Numbered from the stretch's first letter, positions 35,221 through 48,460 are shown. The stretch is DNA of 64,000 nucleotides from Chrysoperla carnea (GCF_905475395.1 NC_058339.1:92266520-92330519); one strand, 5' to 3'. The notes: generated by a model from the letters alone, not told the origin. A program made the numbers and translations.

Positions 35221-37694
35221 TTAAAATACCATTTCATCAGTTCGGGACTCTGCCTGGGACTGTTGTAATTGAGAAACAAAATTATAAAAAATCAGCAACG
35301 GTTCTTTAAGGCGTGTATCAACATTTAACAGATCAAAATTTCTATTATTCGATATTTGTTGAAATTGATCAAGTTCTTCTAAAATTGAGCTAAAAATAAT
35401 AAATTAATATTTCTAAATTAAAATGCGCTCCGATTTAATTTAGGCGCTCCGATGCCACAGACACACACACACACACATAGCACCCGCTTTTTTCTAAATC
35501 GGAGGTTAAAAAATAATCTTACTTAAGTGTAGGAACTTGATTGATTTGAAATACATCAATTTTGTTTGGATTGAACGGCACACAAATGTTACGTGTTTGT
35601 GGATGAACACAAAATGGAGCCTTCAACAAATGTTTCATTGATTTTGTAACATTTACATCCAGTCGTAAATACATGTAATTCAATTTTATCCTTTCGACAA
35701 GATTATTTAAAGATTCTGTGTTATTTGTCTGAAAAAAAAATAAGAAATTATTTAAGGTATATTGCGAATTATTGTCTCGCCATCTATGAATGAATCAATA
35801 GATTAAAAAAAAATTCACCTACATTACCGACTAAAATTTCTGTTAATTTATTTAATTCACTCACAGATGGCCAGACTATAGCCTGCAACCTACTTACCGA
35901 CCATTTATACTGTTCATAAACTGATAAAAATAAGATCCATCTATCGAGAGACAGTTGTACCGTTTCGAAATACTTTCTTAATTCGTCACAAAATTTCTTA
36001 TCTTCAATAAACGAAAGAAATTTGTCTATATTTGATCTTGTACCAAGAATATTTTGTGATATAACACAATGATCAACAAAATATTTATCTATTATATCAA
36101 CAGCTCTTCTGAAAAATACCAAATTTAATATAAACAAGTGAAAACAAACAATTGACAGAGTTAATTATTGAAATATCCTGTATTTAAGATGTTGAATGTC
36201 AGTGCTTGCATTATTTTTTTATAAATTAGAAGATTTTAAAAAATCATTTAAATTATAGCGGCCAAATTTATTTAATTTTCCACAATTTCGAAAGTATTTT
36301 TTAGAATGTTTTATAAGACCACAAGTTGAAGCGACCTGTAAATTTTCAACTGTCTATCTATAGTTCTGCAGAAAATGGACACCAAAGTTTTGTCGCTATT
36401 TACGTCCTCACGGATAAACAGTAACGTTTACGAAAAAAAGTTTCAAGCAAAAATTGTTTAATTTTTTTATAAGGGGTACAAAAAATGGGTATAATTTCAT
36501 TTGCATATGCACCATACTTTACCTGATAGATTTAGGTAACTTGGATTTTAAAAAAATATGTTGTTTCGAATGAATTATTTGTCCATTTTGTGCAATTAAA
36601 CAAAAATAGTTGACAATTTCTTTACGGATATCTTCTGAGAGATATCTCGTTTCTTCATCACACACCCAACAATGAACTCCTCGACGTCCAGAAAAAACCC
36701 ACAAAATATGCTCAAATCCAAAATCCTCTAAAAATCAAAATATTACATATTAAAGTGAGGATAACAGTTAACATAGTCCATTATTTAAATATCCCATATA
36801 TACTTGAGTACCAATATTAAATCTATTTATAATTACAGTTAAAATCGGTTATAACGACAGGGTCTCATGGGTCTGCTTTAAACGTGTTTATTTACCTTGA
36901 AGAGCAGTCTGTAGAATTTGGCATGCAACAACTATAAAATACCAACATTCATCACAAATATCCGTTTCTTTACAACAATTTCTTACTGGATCATAATCAG
37001 TCACATCAATATCAAAAACTAATTCTTTCTGTACGGGTTTCATGGCATGTGATTTAAGTTTTGTGGGTCGTTTATCATATTCAGCACCAATATCAAATTT
37101 AATTGGAACTTGGCTCGTCAGTTTTTCATACAAGTTGTCTTTATTTTCAAATGAATTGTATCGAATATATACATCGTCTTGTAGTGTAAATGAAAATTCA
37201 CGAAATGATAAGCGACTATCATTATCTAAAATATTAATTAACAAACATCAATAAATTTCTGGTAAATCGAAAACATAGAAAGGAGACTGCAGAATTTTTA
37301 TGAGGAATGGCTTTTGGCTTTTGTAGGAGCGATAAACAGTCTATTTTATTAAACACGTCTATAGTTTTATTATAATACACGTCTATGAACAATATATAAA
37401 AAAGATAAACCAGAGACGTATTAACTGTAAAAATAACATTTTCGAATTTATAATTTATAAGAATAAAATATATTTTAATGATAAATGATTATTTTATTTT
37501 ATGTTACCAGCCTTACACCCACAGGCTGAATGCACTGATAAAGGATTTTTAAGATTCAGAATGTGCTCGAAATTTTTTAACCCAAAACACCAGTTCTTAA
37601 AAATACCTGCTTGTTTATACGATAACCATTTACAAATGATATCGGCTGGAAAAATTCGCTGATAATATATTTTTAACTCTGGATTAAAATTCAT
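35221..37694 (-). CDS. PRIM1: DNA primase small subunit, copy B
   Basis: Six exons: 37694-37607, 37225-36896, 36727-36523, 36108-35898, 35728-35523, 35389-35221. Exon lengths (88, 330, 205, 211, 206, 169) are identical to copy A, giving 402 aa. The active-site acidic motif, zinc cysteines and the GRRGVHCW block are all present. Few amino-acid differences from copy A are visible (for example V/A in FPVDII versus FPADII and C/Y in ETRCLS versus ETRYLS). The exon 4 donor is the consensus GTAAGT. Nothing shows which copy is ancestral; both could be expressed. Confidence 0.96.
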
Positions 37695-39057
37695 TGAATT
37701 GGAAATAAAATACAAAAATTTTTAATTCGTAATTTATTTATTATAATTAATTCTTTGGGCAAATTAAATTTTCAAATATTTTGTTTTTAAACTTTTTGAC
37801 ATTCATATTTTATTTGTCAACCACTAGTCGAAAATCTAACAGACTTTAAATAAAAATAGACTGAGGGATACACGTCGAGGGTATTAGTGACTGAAGTGGT
37901 GACAAGCGAAAGGCAAATATTAACAGATTTATCAGTTAACTCTGCTTGTGTCGGCCTTTTGAAAAAGTGAACATAACGGGGACAAGTGGCGTGGTGAAAA
38001 TTTTCACGAGTCAAAAAGTACTTGGAATCGTTTAAAATATGACATCTAATGGCTTTTTCATTAAATTTTTGACCACAACCACAAAAATTACCTAAACGGC
38101 TAATTTAACTATTTGGCTGCGACATATACATGATATACAAATTTTATTAAAATCGGTCAAGCCGTTTAGGAGGAGTTTAAACATAAACACCGTGACACGA
38201 TATTTTTATATATTAGAAAATTATAAATCGGATATAATCCAATAATTACCCAGTCAGATTAGTCCATAAAATATAAGTAAGGTTACAAAGATTCCCATAG
38301 AGCTAAATATTGGTATGAATGTTCAGAATACTATTATAAACGAATTGTGAAAAGTCCCCATCAATCCCATCTGTGCAAAAAACTTAATTGAGGGGAAAGT
38401 TTGCAAGAATAGGCTTTTCGCGTTTTTCAGCACAACGATGAGTTTCAGACAATAGTTCGGTTCAAAAATTTATATTAAAGTACATTACGAATAAAATAAT
38501 TTTTTCATTTCTTTGAACCGCTATATCACGAAAATGGCATTACTTATGAAAAAAGGTGCAGAGACACATTTTGTAGCAAATTGAATGATCAACAACTTTT
38601 GTCTGAACTATTTTTGCTGTTAAACTCACCGTTTTACTGAAAACCTATTTTTGCAAACTTCCCCCTTCAATAAATTTTTTTGCACAAGAGGGATTGATGG
38701 GGACTTTTCACAATTCATTTATAATAGTATTCTGAACATTCATACCAATTTTTAGCTCTATGGGAATTTTAACCTTCAAAGTGTAATTTGACTGGATAAT
38801 AAAGTATATTGATTTTTCATTAGAATGAACATTTAAAAGTTATTCATATTTGGTATTTACCAACAAATATTTTAGGGAAAACATATTTTCTTCTGGAATT
38901 TGAATTTGAAAGAGAGATTTAAATTAAATGTTGGTACCGGTATTAAAACCAATAATCTAGTGACTTTGGTATTTCGGTTCTTCATGTTCTAAAATTTTGA
39001 CAACTCATTTATTTTCATTTAGTATTAGGTTAATTTTAAAATAAATAAAAAAATAAA
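37695..39057. other. Divergent spacer, PRIM1 B / TMEM147
   Basis: PRIM1 B is transcribed leftwards and TMEM147 rightwards from this 1.36-kb stretch. It contains a repeat tail ('aaaatcggtcaagccgttta', about 38090-38210) and the foldback element 38246-38800. No exon seen. Confidence 0.7.
38246..38800. mobile_element. Foldback/MITE element at the duplication edge
   Basis: About 550 bp with long inverted arms: 'ccagtcagattagtc' ... 'cccatagagctaaa' ... 'gaaaagtccccatcaatccc' on the left, and 'gggattgatggggactttt' ... 'tagctctatggga' ... 'taatttgactgg' on the right. The tandem-duplication breakpoint (38346) falls within its left arm, and copy A ends with a truncated piece of the same arm (about 24465-24518). 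Confidence 0.85.
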
Positions 39058-40556
39058 ATGACTTTGTATCATTTTGGTAATTGCTTGGCATTAATATATA
39101 CCCCATATTATTTCAGCTATAAATATTCTGGATTGTAAGCCGATTTGTGAAATTAAAAATATTCCAACCAAAATAATTTTCTCTTATTACATTTCAGATC
39201 TGAGTATGGTGCATTTTGGAAATGTATTCAAGCCGGTGGGATTTATATGTTTACACAATTGTGTAAAATGTTAGTGCTGGCCACATTTTTTCCATTTACT
39301 GATAATGCTGAAAATCCAGATTTAATTTCAGTAAGTTGGGAATCCTTATTCGATACATTTCGATGAACATCCAAGAGTTATTGAGTTCAATTGTTGCGCG
39401 TTTAATAATCGATTATGTTATAATTCGACTTGATAAACAAAAATTATGTTTCCCAAAATACGGTTTGGTCGAAGAAATAAAGCAAAATCGACAATTTTTT
39501 TGAGCAATAAGGTGGATTGGGATGCGATTTTTTGCATTCGATTCGTGAGGGCGTCTACAAACTTTGTGAACAAAAAGGAATAGGGAGAAATGAAAAACTG
39601 GAAAACCAGGAAATTAGATATCACTGGAATTGAGTCTAATTTTGTTACTCGAGGGTTTTTGGGCTCGCTGGCGGGCAGTATACACCTCGTCTCTTGGAGT
39701 TTTACGAGAATATGTAACATATTTCGTCGAAACTCTTTACACGGGAGATTTTCAGGGCCGCTGAACACGAATATCACTACGGAAATAGCCCCCGAGGTGC
39801 CGGATTAGATGTTTTCATAAAAATTAGCTAATTAGAAGGATTTTTTTCCCAGTTGAAAGGATTTGAGTCTAATTTTGTTACTCGAGGGTTTTTGGAGTCG
39901 CTGGCGGGCAGTATACACCTCGTCTCTTGGAGTTTTACGAGAATATGTAACATATTTCGTCGAAACTCTTTACACGGGAGATTTTCAGGACCGCTGAACA
40001 CAAATATCACTACGGAAATAGCCCCCGTTTTTTCCCAGTTAAAATCGTAATTCAATGGATTGTTTTTTTCTTTTTTTTGTAGGAATTTTTAAAATCAACG
40101 GTCGATTTGGCTGATATTATAGGAATGTACGTTGTTCTAGCAGGAATACCAGGCAAAGGACACAGTAAAGTATTAACTGCGGGTATAGGGTGGGCCACAG
40201 CTGAAGTTATTCTATCGAGAGCATTATTACTTTGGGTTGGTACCCGTGGCCAAGAGTTTGATTGGCGCTACATACAAAAATGTTTAGAATCGAATGTTTC
40301 ATTAATACAACACATTTCGACGGTCACATTAATTTGGTTATGGTCCAGACATGATCTACAAAAAACATTCAAACCAATTGTGACCGGATTGATTGTGTTC
40401 AACTGTTACAAACCAATGTTGTTGGATCTTTTAATATCGGTTTTATTAACGGGTCCATGGACGGCTTTATTAATTAAAGCTTTTGTTACGTTATGTGTGG
40501 GTGTTGTTACATTACAAATTTACGCAGGACTCGCGCAAGCTATTGGCATTTATTAA
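39058..40556 (+). CDS. TMEM147: TMEM147, ER multipass translocon subunit
   Basis: Three exons: 39058-39134, 39198-39330, 40083-40556; GT-AG, phases match; 684 nt, 227 aa (human protein about 224). The N-terminus ([18 protein letters not shown]), [17 protein letters not shown] and EFDWRYIQ blocks align with the family along its whole length. Hydrophobic segments occur throughout, as expected of a seven-span ER membrane protein. TMEM147 acts with Nicalin and NOMO in the multipass (BOS-complex) translocon that helps insert multi-span proteins. The ATG follows an A-rich leader. A likely poly(A) signal AATAAA is at 40747-40752. Intron 2 carries two GC-richer 163-bp direct repeats. Confidence 0.95.
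39632..40027. repeat. Two 163-bp direct repeats in TMEM147 intron 2
   Basis: 39632-39794 and 39865-40027 begin 'gagtctaattttgttactcg' and end 'ggaaatagcccccg', and are almost identical. They are richer in GC than the surrounding intron and stay open on both strands, so they may derive from coding or transposon sequence. Both are bordered by 'tttcccagtt'-type words. Confidence 0.88.
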
Positions 40557-42398
40557 CTTTGTCCCCGTGTACCATTCAGTGTTGCCAACTTTCAATTCTT
40601 AAGCCCACCAAAACAGACGATAGAAAACCACTAAAAAACCAGGCATATTACCAGATTATTTTTCGATTTCGATCACAAACCTTTCAATAATTAGCATAAT
40701 TTTTGGGAAGTTTGTCATTAAATAGCATTTTATTCATAACAACCTTAATAAATTTTGTATAGAGTCATAATTTTTAATTGCGAGTAACTTTTCTTAGTAA
40801 ATAAAAATAGTGATTCCAAATTTTTGGCTACCCTGTACGTTATTAAGAAGTTTTAAATATTCCTACATACTTTTCAGAATAAGCAAAACTTCTTATAAAG
40901 AATGACTTTTTTTCTTAAAATGCAAAATAAGGAAATTTACAAGTATAGTTACCTCTATCCGGGGACACACTGTATATTTCGACTGTAAATTGAAACCGAT
41001 TATTCCGAATTACATTAAGTTCATCAATTTTTATTTTTCAAAACAAAGAATTCCATTGCATTCATTACTGTAAATATTACGATTTTCTATGAAAATCGAT
41101 TTCTCACGTATCAGCATCTATTCAAATCACGAAGTTCGGAGACATTCTGGAAAATTAGTATAGACAGAACTTTAATTCAACTTCTCTATTCTTCTTGTTC
41201 TTGTGAGCAGATTTTCAACCATTCTGAAATCAGTTTCTTAATGTAACAGGTCGACATATTTAGCGTTGCAGACTAACTACACCCTCTCCCCCAACTAGAA
41301 CTAGACTTTTTTGGAATAACTATCGACTAAACCGTTTCTTCCCTTTATGAATCGATTAAGTCAGAAGTATCGGCCGATAGAAGGTTTGCAATATGTTGAG
41401 TCTGAATTAAATATGAAAGTAAAAAACATGTTTATTATTTAAATAAAATATTTAAACTTTGTCAGTTGTTGATTTTTAATCTTATAAATAAATTGTTAAT
41501 TTAAACATTTCAATTTTGTAATTTTTTTATCTGCCTGTAAACATGAACACTCCATAATTAGAACCATGGAGGTTATAAAGAAGGAGAAGAACGATCGCTA
41601 TAAAAAATATTGTAACTAAAATAAGTGAGGCGCTGGGATCGCTAAGTTGTCTCATTAAAAGCGGGCTGTTGTGCGCTAATTTCAAATGATCTATCACCGT
41701 TTAATATACGTGTATATAATATCATTCAAAGGAAAAAAAAGAAGCAAATAATGAAATTATTATTATTATTTACTAATTAATAAATTATAAATTATCTATT
41801 CTACTTTATAAATTTGAATGGTACTAACTTCATCTACTTGTACTCATAAACAGCTAACTTCGCAAATACTACTTACCGACAACAGCGCGGCTGGTGGCTG
41901 AAAAGTGAACCATAAATTCTACAAATTTTCAGGGACAGAGCGATCGTTCTCCTTCTCTATAACCTCCATGATTAGAACGTTAGTAGGTCGAATGGCCGCC
42001 ATAATTGTGTTGCTTTTTTAAATTTAACACTTTCTAAATAGGGTATCTCAACAATTAACTCAGTCAATTGTTTGTTTTCACTTGTTAGATAATATTTTTA
42101 TTAACTCATAAATTTCAACTGATTTAATAATGTTTACAAACGTAATATGTACACAAGTTTACTTATATTTAACCTAGAATTTTACGAGATTGGGGGAAAA
42201 AATGTATTGTTTTTAAATGAGATAAATAATCTTTTGAATAATATTTTTTTGTTTTTGTAATAACATTAATAATATATACTTCTCCTTGTGGATTTTACAT
42301 TTAAATAAATTATAAATAAAATTAATAGCAATCAATAACTAGATGTAAAGAGAGGAAAAGAAAAAGAGGGGAAAAATATTAGGTATTTGAAGAATCAA
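40557..42398. other. Convergent spacer, TMEM147 / DCAF8
   Basis: 3' UTR of TMEM147 and 3' flank of the minus-strand DCAF8 gene. Contains the hAT-like MITE 41565-41970 and a short R2 piece at about 42045-42090. No exon seen. Confidence 0.7.
41565..41970. mobile_element. hAT-like MITE, 406 bp
   Basis: Inverted ends 'catggaggttataaagaagg' and 'ccttctctataacctccatg' continue to an inner 'cgatcg'. Flanked by an 8-bp direct repeat ATTAGAAC (41557-41564 and 41971-41978). A shorter relative, 48210-48460, has its own different 8-bp duplication. No transposase frame. Confidence 0.9.
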
Positions 42399-45300
42399 TT
42401 ACGATGGTAAACATTCGACGTTACCATCTTGTTCATCCGTATCAGATGTACTAGATGTATTAGAGCTGTTATCGGTACCAGTACCATCATTATCCGAAAA
42501 ATTGTTACTTTCTTCATCACCCCCACCACCTTGTTCATCACTGTTACGGCTACCAGATCGTCGTCTTCTGAAAATCTTTAAAACAATTACGTACATTAAA
42601 ATCAAACAACGTACAACACAATTTCCTTAATATACAGATTGTTTTCAAAAGCTTTGCTAATAGAGACTCAATGTTTAAATATATAAAAAAATCCGTAGCG
42701 GGTAGTATAATTTTTCTATCACTATTTCGAATCCAACAAGCTTATTAAGAGACGAAATTGTATAAATAATATTTTTTAAATGTAAATTAATATTAATTAT
42801 TTATGGTACAGAAGTAAAGATGAAGCCCCCCGAAAAATAAAAAGAATACGAACTAATATGCGGTTACTTACTGTTGCACCATGTGGTGTTTGTTGCATAA
42901 CTCTCCATAACATCCAAATCATTCTGTTGTCTTCATGATCGTGGAAAGCATTTAAACTTCTTACACGAATATTACCAAGAAATGTTTTTGATAAGCCATT
43001 CATATTATTTGGTTCTTCACGTGATGGCAACCATACTTTTACATCCGAATCTAAACCACTGCTGGCTAATACTGGCATCGATGGATGTGGTTCTAAACAA
43101 TTAACCTATAAACAAAAAATAGGGAATATTCATGAAATTTAAATTTGGTTCCAATATTTTTCTTCCGTAACTTTAATGACTGGACATTTCAACTAAACCA
43201 TTATTTTAGTAATTAATTACTTTAAATTAATTTAATAAAAGTACAAATTCAGTGAGAGCATTTAAAAATTTCTAAAACGGAAATTCAAATTTTTATACGG
43301 ACGTGACATCAAAGTACGGGCTTGTCAAATTTGTTGACATACTGTATGATATTAATTACTTACATTTTATATGGTATTTCATTAAATTATATTATTCTAC
43401 GGCTTTTTATTAGAAAACTTAATAAAAACGAGTGTAAATTCCGTGTTGTAAATTCTTTTTTTTAAATTGTAAATTATACATTGAACTGTCACCAATTGAC
43501 TGATCACGTACTTATACGTCATCAACAAAGAGCGCCAAAAAACTACGTTTAAATATCACAAAATTATAATGTATTTTAAATATTTTTTTACACTTAATTA
43601 CAGCATTTTTAAGCAGTATTTATATTTTTTACTTTGTTATAACGGTGTAAACAATGAATTAAAAATATTAAAAAAAATACATGAATATTTTCTATTGTAA
43701 GGGCAAAAATTTTAAGGTTATTATGATGAAAATACTATTTCAGGTATTTCCAGCATAGAGTAGTTGCTATTCCTATGCTTGAACAATTTAATTAATTTTA
43801 ATTTAATTAATATCTCGAAAACAAAAACTGCGCGGTGCTATTTTTACCCGACTGAGCAACACAAAGGATTTAGTTTTGAATAAGCCATTGATTTCACTAA
43901 ATATGAATTAAAAAAAAGGGTAATATTAACTTACCACTCCTTTATCAGCTAATAAAAATTGTACAATTCCCTCGGATTGTTTATCCCAGAAAAATATATT
44001 ACCACAGTCTGATCCACTTATAACATACTCGGAGCGTGGTCCAAAGAAGTTAACACCTTTAATGGTAGCACCGTTACGATGTCCTTGATATGTGTGTATT
44101 GCTTCATCACCAGGTGATTCTGAATCGAATAAATAAATATCGTCATCGTTGTATGATGCTAAAATTTCTCGTCCACAATAATTATAAACGGACGCTGTGA
44201 TATGACGTTCAGTCTGTTCAAAAAAATAAACAAATAATAACTGCTACGTCTCAGATCGTAGAAAATATTTACCCCTTTAGTTTTCGCTTGAAATGTTTTC
44301 ATTGAGGCACCATCTTTCGGTATAAATCGTTGATCGTAAACTACAACGGATTCATCATGGCCACTAACACAAAATTCGTTTGACTTTAATGGATTCGAGT
44401 GAATACTGTACAACGGAATTTTTTTATTCTCTTTATTCATCACATAAGTTACTCTGGAAAAAAAGAAACAAAAAAAATTATATTAACCCGTCAGCACGCG
44501 TGTTATGAGCATTTCGATAATAAATTAAAATTAGCTCGAACAGTACAGCATTCTCCATTCTCCGAAGTGTACAGAAGAAGCCTAGTTAATTGGACAGACG
44601 GACTCGACGTTTAAAAAATGTCTGGAGTGTCATCAACTGAAGGTGCCAAGGTAAGCACTTTTTAGACTGTCAAATTGATGGGAACTTTTTTCTTTTGGTT
44701 TTCTTGGTATGTACTTGTTCTTCGAAGTGTACACAAGAGACCCAGGTGATTGGACAGGCGGACTTGAACTTTAAGAAAGGTCTGGAGTCTCTTGACCTTG
44801 AGTAAACCGGTGAAATTTAATTTTTCTGCCTTTCAAGTTAATAGGAATCTTTTTCTTCCAGTTTTTTTGGCATGTATTTGTTCCTCGATGTGTACAGAAG
44901 AGAGCCAGGTGATTGGACAGACGGACTCGTCCTTTATTTTCTTTTACTACTTTGGCGGGTAAAAAAACAACCGCTGGTAATTTCAGGGGTATAAAAAGGA
45001 AGATAAGGAAGGCATGAACAGAAAAAAAAACATGCTAGAGAAATAATATGATAAGATAAAATACTTGTTAGGTTTTGTAGCTCGAACATCATGACTGTAA
45101 ACCAAAGCATCTTCTCCACAACTGAGTACGATATGAGGTTGATCGGATAATAAGGTCAGTTTATGTGATGCCCCACGATGTTGTCCCAATTTTCTGGAGC
45201 CTCTTAAACCATCCTGACCTAATTGCCAAAGCCATACTTGTCCATCTCGGGCACTAGTTACCAACTGCAATTCACTTTCACAACTCAACGCTAAGAATTT

Positions 45301-46998
45301 ACTTTGAAAGACATTACTACGATGTTTTGTAACCCAAGAGGTTTTCCGTCTACCCAATGCCCAATCCCAAATAACAACACGTAAATCATCCGATGCACTA
45401 GCAATTAAATTACCCGTCGGATTAAAACCTAACGCATTTACACAGCCATCATGGTATTCCATCATCGATGCCAATTCGAAACGTTGAGCAACATGTAACG
45501 AGCCATAATAACGTTGTTGGAATTGTATATGGCCATTTAATTTGGCACTGTAGCCCGTTTGACGTTTTAATATTTCTGGAAGAGCATACCAATTTGGTGG
45601 TAATTTTGGATTACATATTTTAGCGTAAGACGGAGGCATTGGTTGTGAGTCCACATTATCTGTTGTTGATTCATCTAATTCTGGAAATTCGTCCGATGTG
45701 TTTACAGCAGATGTTGAAGATGACTCATATATTGAACAATCAGAATTATTATCACTTGGTTCTTCTGCTTCTAAAACAAGTAGATTTGATAAGATTATAT
45801 TACGCAAATATCCCAATGTCATGTCTAAAAAAATCGGAGCTGTTATTGAGGACTTCCAAGTAAAAATCATTCATTGATGCGACTACTTATACAATTCGAA
45901 TTTTTTGTCAAATATTTTCATTTTTTGATTGTTTTTCAGATAAACACTATTGCATACCTTTCTACGTATTGTCGAAAAGCTTGCGAGGATGCCATACCAA
46001 GAAGGTCTTAACAGATTAGGAGATAATCTGAAAAACCAACAATTAAAGGCATGGACCAGCTACGAGGGAGGGCGAATCGCCAAAAGCCTGTTGGGTGAAG
46101 GAAACTCGCTCGGTAACAGAGCCAAGGAGATCTTGAAACTAAACAGAGCTGATATTGGAGGTCATCGTAGAGTTACTCACAGGGCATGATAACCTGAACA
46201 AGTTCCAACATCAAATTGGAAAAAGATAATCTCCCGCGTGTGACAGTTACATCACTTTCTCTGTTACTGCCCGACGCTCATACAGCAGCGAAGGAAATAG
46301 TTTGGTCCGGCCGAACCAGAAGAAATTAGGAAACTCAGCGTTAGGCAGATCCTGGGTTTCAGTACATCAGTTGGTTATAATAGCCACTGAAATGTGTAGC
46401 GGGGATAGAGTACAAGGGTCTATTTGGCTAAGTGCTCTGAACCATTGCTTCGAGGCGCGATGCTCGAGCATGACCCGCTAACCTCCATACTCATACGTAT
46501 TGTCAAAATAATCTCCTTACCCGTAACAACTGGTTCTGCCGTTTCTCTATTTTCACTATTTTCATTTTCTTTTTTTCTTGTTGTATCGACACATATAAAA
46601 GAATAATTCTCATCTGCCGTATCTGATTTCTCAGATGCACTCGATACACTATCATCGGTAGTTAATTCATCAACCCACGTATTTTTTCTACGAAAATGAC
46701 GATTTTTTACATTCGCTTTAATTTTCGGAAATTCTACATTCTTATTTGTTTCAGACGGTTGATGTTCATCTGGATTTTGATTTTCTAATAACGATACACT
46801 TGTACTCGGTTGTGCAACAACAACAACATCTGTCTTTATATTTTCTACATCGGTTTCGGATACTTTAACCTTTGTTTTCGTTTCAATTTCATTATTATCA
46901 TTATCTATATTATTCGTTGTGATATTATTTTGTTCGGTCGTTTCGACTTCATTTTGTTCTTGACTTTTGATTGGGGTTATATCAGTTGTCACATCCAT
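42399..46998 (-). CDS. DCAF8: DCAF8-like WD40 protein, CUL4-DDB1 adaptor
   Basis: Six exons: 46998-46521, 45770-45065, 44453-44273, 44213-43935, 43105-42872, 42575-42399; phases match: 2055 nt, 684 aa. The first about 230 residues are acidic and low-complexity. A WD40 propeller follows, with family blocks [84 protein letters not shown] and [14 protein letters not shown], then the LWRVMQQ stretch and a Ser/Asp-rich tail ending ECLPS like the vertebrate protein. DCAF8 proteins present substrates to CUL4-DDB1 ubiquitin ligases; the D-x-R motifs after propeller strands fit DDB1 binding. The last exon's acceptor (AG at 42577-42576) is chosen by phase; an alternative AG five bases inside would break the frame. 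Intron 1 carries a LINE relic. Confidence 0.94.
44560..44940. repeat. About 160-bp tandem repeat in DCAF8 intron 2
   Basis: Three starts at 44567, 44727 and 44890 share 'gtgtacagaaga', 'gattggacagacggactcg' and 'ggtctggagt'; the third unit is partial. Units have diverged clearly. No coding potential on either strand beyond short frames. Confidence 0.75.
45940..46480 (+). pseudogene. Degenerate non-LTR retrotransposon (LINE) 3' fragment
   Basis: Inside DCAF8 intron 1 but on the opposite strand. GC is higher than around it. An open stretch (45950-46189) has the lysine/arginine-rich composition seen downstream of the RNase H part of Jockey/I-type LINEs, and in another frame [11 protein letters not shown] follows, a phrase typical of the end of the RNase H domain. 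Several stops and frameshifts break it, so it is an inactive relic. The class is inferred from a short motif. Confidence 0.6.
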
Positions 46999-48209
46999 TT
47001 TTTTATCTTATCGAACATATAAATAAATGGATAATGGTCTGATATGTCTTATATCTGTGAATTCTAATATTTTTAATAACTATTGACAGTTCTCAACTAT
47101 TCATATTTAAATATAATAATATTTATTTATTTATTTAATTATAAAACGACATTATAGAAAATTGTACTATTTTTAATTGTAATAATACGTCACACTCAAA
47201 CTGCACAAAATAATAATAGAACTTAGGTTTTGGAATTCAACTTTGTATCAAAAATTTCGATGAACTTTTATTACTGTTTTGTTATGATTCTGATTACACA
47301 TGTCACGGCACGGCCACTACAGTACTGCCACTAGCAAGGCATACGACGGCTGTGAAGTTACGTCTTGTAGTTGCAGGCATAATTTATTTAAGTAAATATC
47401 TACCTACCTAGTCATTTAGTTATTTGATTACAGACAATGTGGGTAGCATAGCAAATTAGCAAGTACTATCCTATTTAAAATAGAAAGTTTTAAAATCCGA
47501 GGGTTCCAACGATAGAAAGATTTATAAAGAAGATTTCCATCAAATTTCAAAGAAATCGGTCGAGTAGAACTTGAGATATACTCATTTTAGATTAATCGGT
47601 GATCCTAGATGCATACATTGGGGCTTTTTTCTACATCATATGCAATTTCTTGCCAAGTTATTTTATAACTTCATTATTAGAAAATCCGCAGTATCTCCAA
47701 AAATAACACGAATTTTGTAAAATTCGTTTAAGGACATATTCTTAAGGGTCTAACATATAAAAATATGCAAAAAAATCGATTTCTAGACCAGGATATTGCC
47801 TTAATTGAAGCAGGCAAACATGCCAAGCAGACGAGTGTGACCATTTTAATTTAAAAAAACAATGTTTCGTTAATTCTAAAATATTGGATTTTAGAACTTT
47901 AAAAATGCATGGTAGCTTTAAGCATTTGTTTAGATTTTTAGAATAATAACTACTTATCTAAAATAGGTTTGCCTACAATACAAATATGTATAGTTCTTTC
48001 AGATCTGTCAAATAAAATGTACCATAGAATAATATTGGAATCATCTGGTGCTATCTTCTATATACCGTATATTAGTTACTATTACATTTTAGTAGCGTTA
48101 CACGACGCTCTATGGCGCTGGCAATCAACTCGACAAAGTATGGCGCAATAAAAAATTTGGCATTTCATTTTAATACATCAACGACCTAATATAATAATAA
48201 CCATAGAAC

Positions 48210-48460
48210 CATGGGGGTTATAAAGAAGGAGAACGATCGCAATAGAAAATATTGTCCCCAAAATATGGACAAAATAAGTGAGGCGTTGGGATCGCTAAGT
48301 TGTCTCATTAAATGCGGGCTGTTGTGCGCTAATATACTACTTACTGACGACAGCGCGGCTGGTGGCTGAAAAATGAACTATAAATTCTACAAATTTTCAG
48401 GGGCGGGTGCGCTAATGCTTTAGCACGTAGCGATCGTTCTCCTTCTTTATAACCTCCATG
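48210..48460. mobile_element. hAT-like MITE, 251 bp
   Basis: Ends 'catgggggttataaagaagg' and 'ccttctttataacctccatg', with a perfect 8-bp duplication CATAGAAC (48202-48209 and 48461-48468). Internally shares 'gggatcgctaagttgtctca' and 'acagcgcggctggtggctga' with 41565-41970, minus an internal deletion. Confidence 0.92.

Larger units (their letters stand above)
24523..38346. repeat. Tandem duplication, copy B
   Basis: About 13.8 kb, collinear with 11685-24518. The excess length over copy A is largely explained by a 676-bp hAT-type insertion (27783-28458), a fuller foldback element (31815-32294), about 120 bp more of R2 (about 34760-34880) and extra sequence at about 34020-34200. Similarity ends at 'aacgaatt' (38346), where the foldback element continues as unique sequence. 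Confidence 0.95.

Noticed and set aside
45950-46189. Independent plus-strand gene in DCAF8 intron 1
   Set aside because: Downstream frames are broken and the motif content fits a retrotransposon relic.
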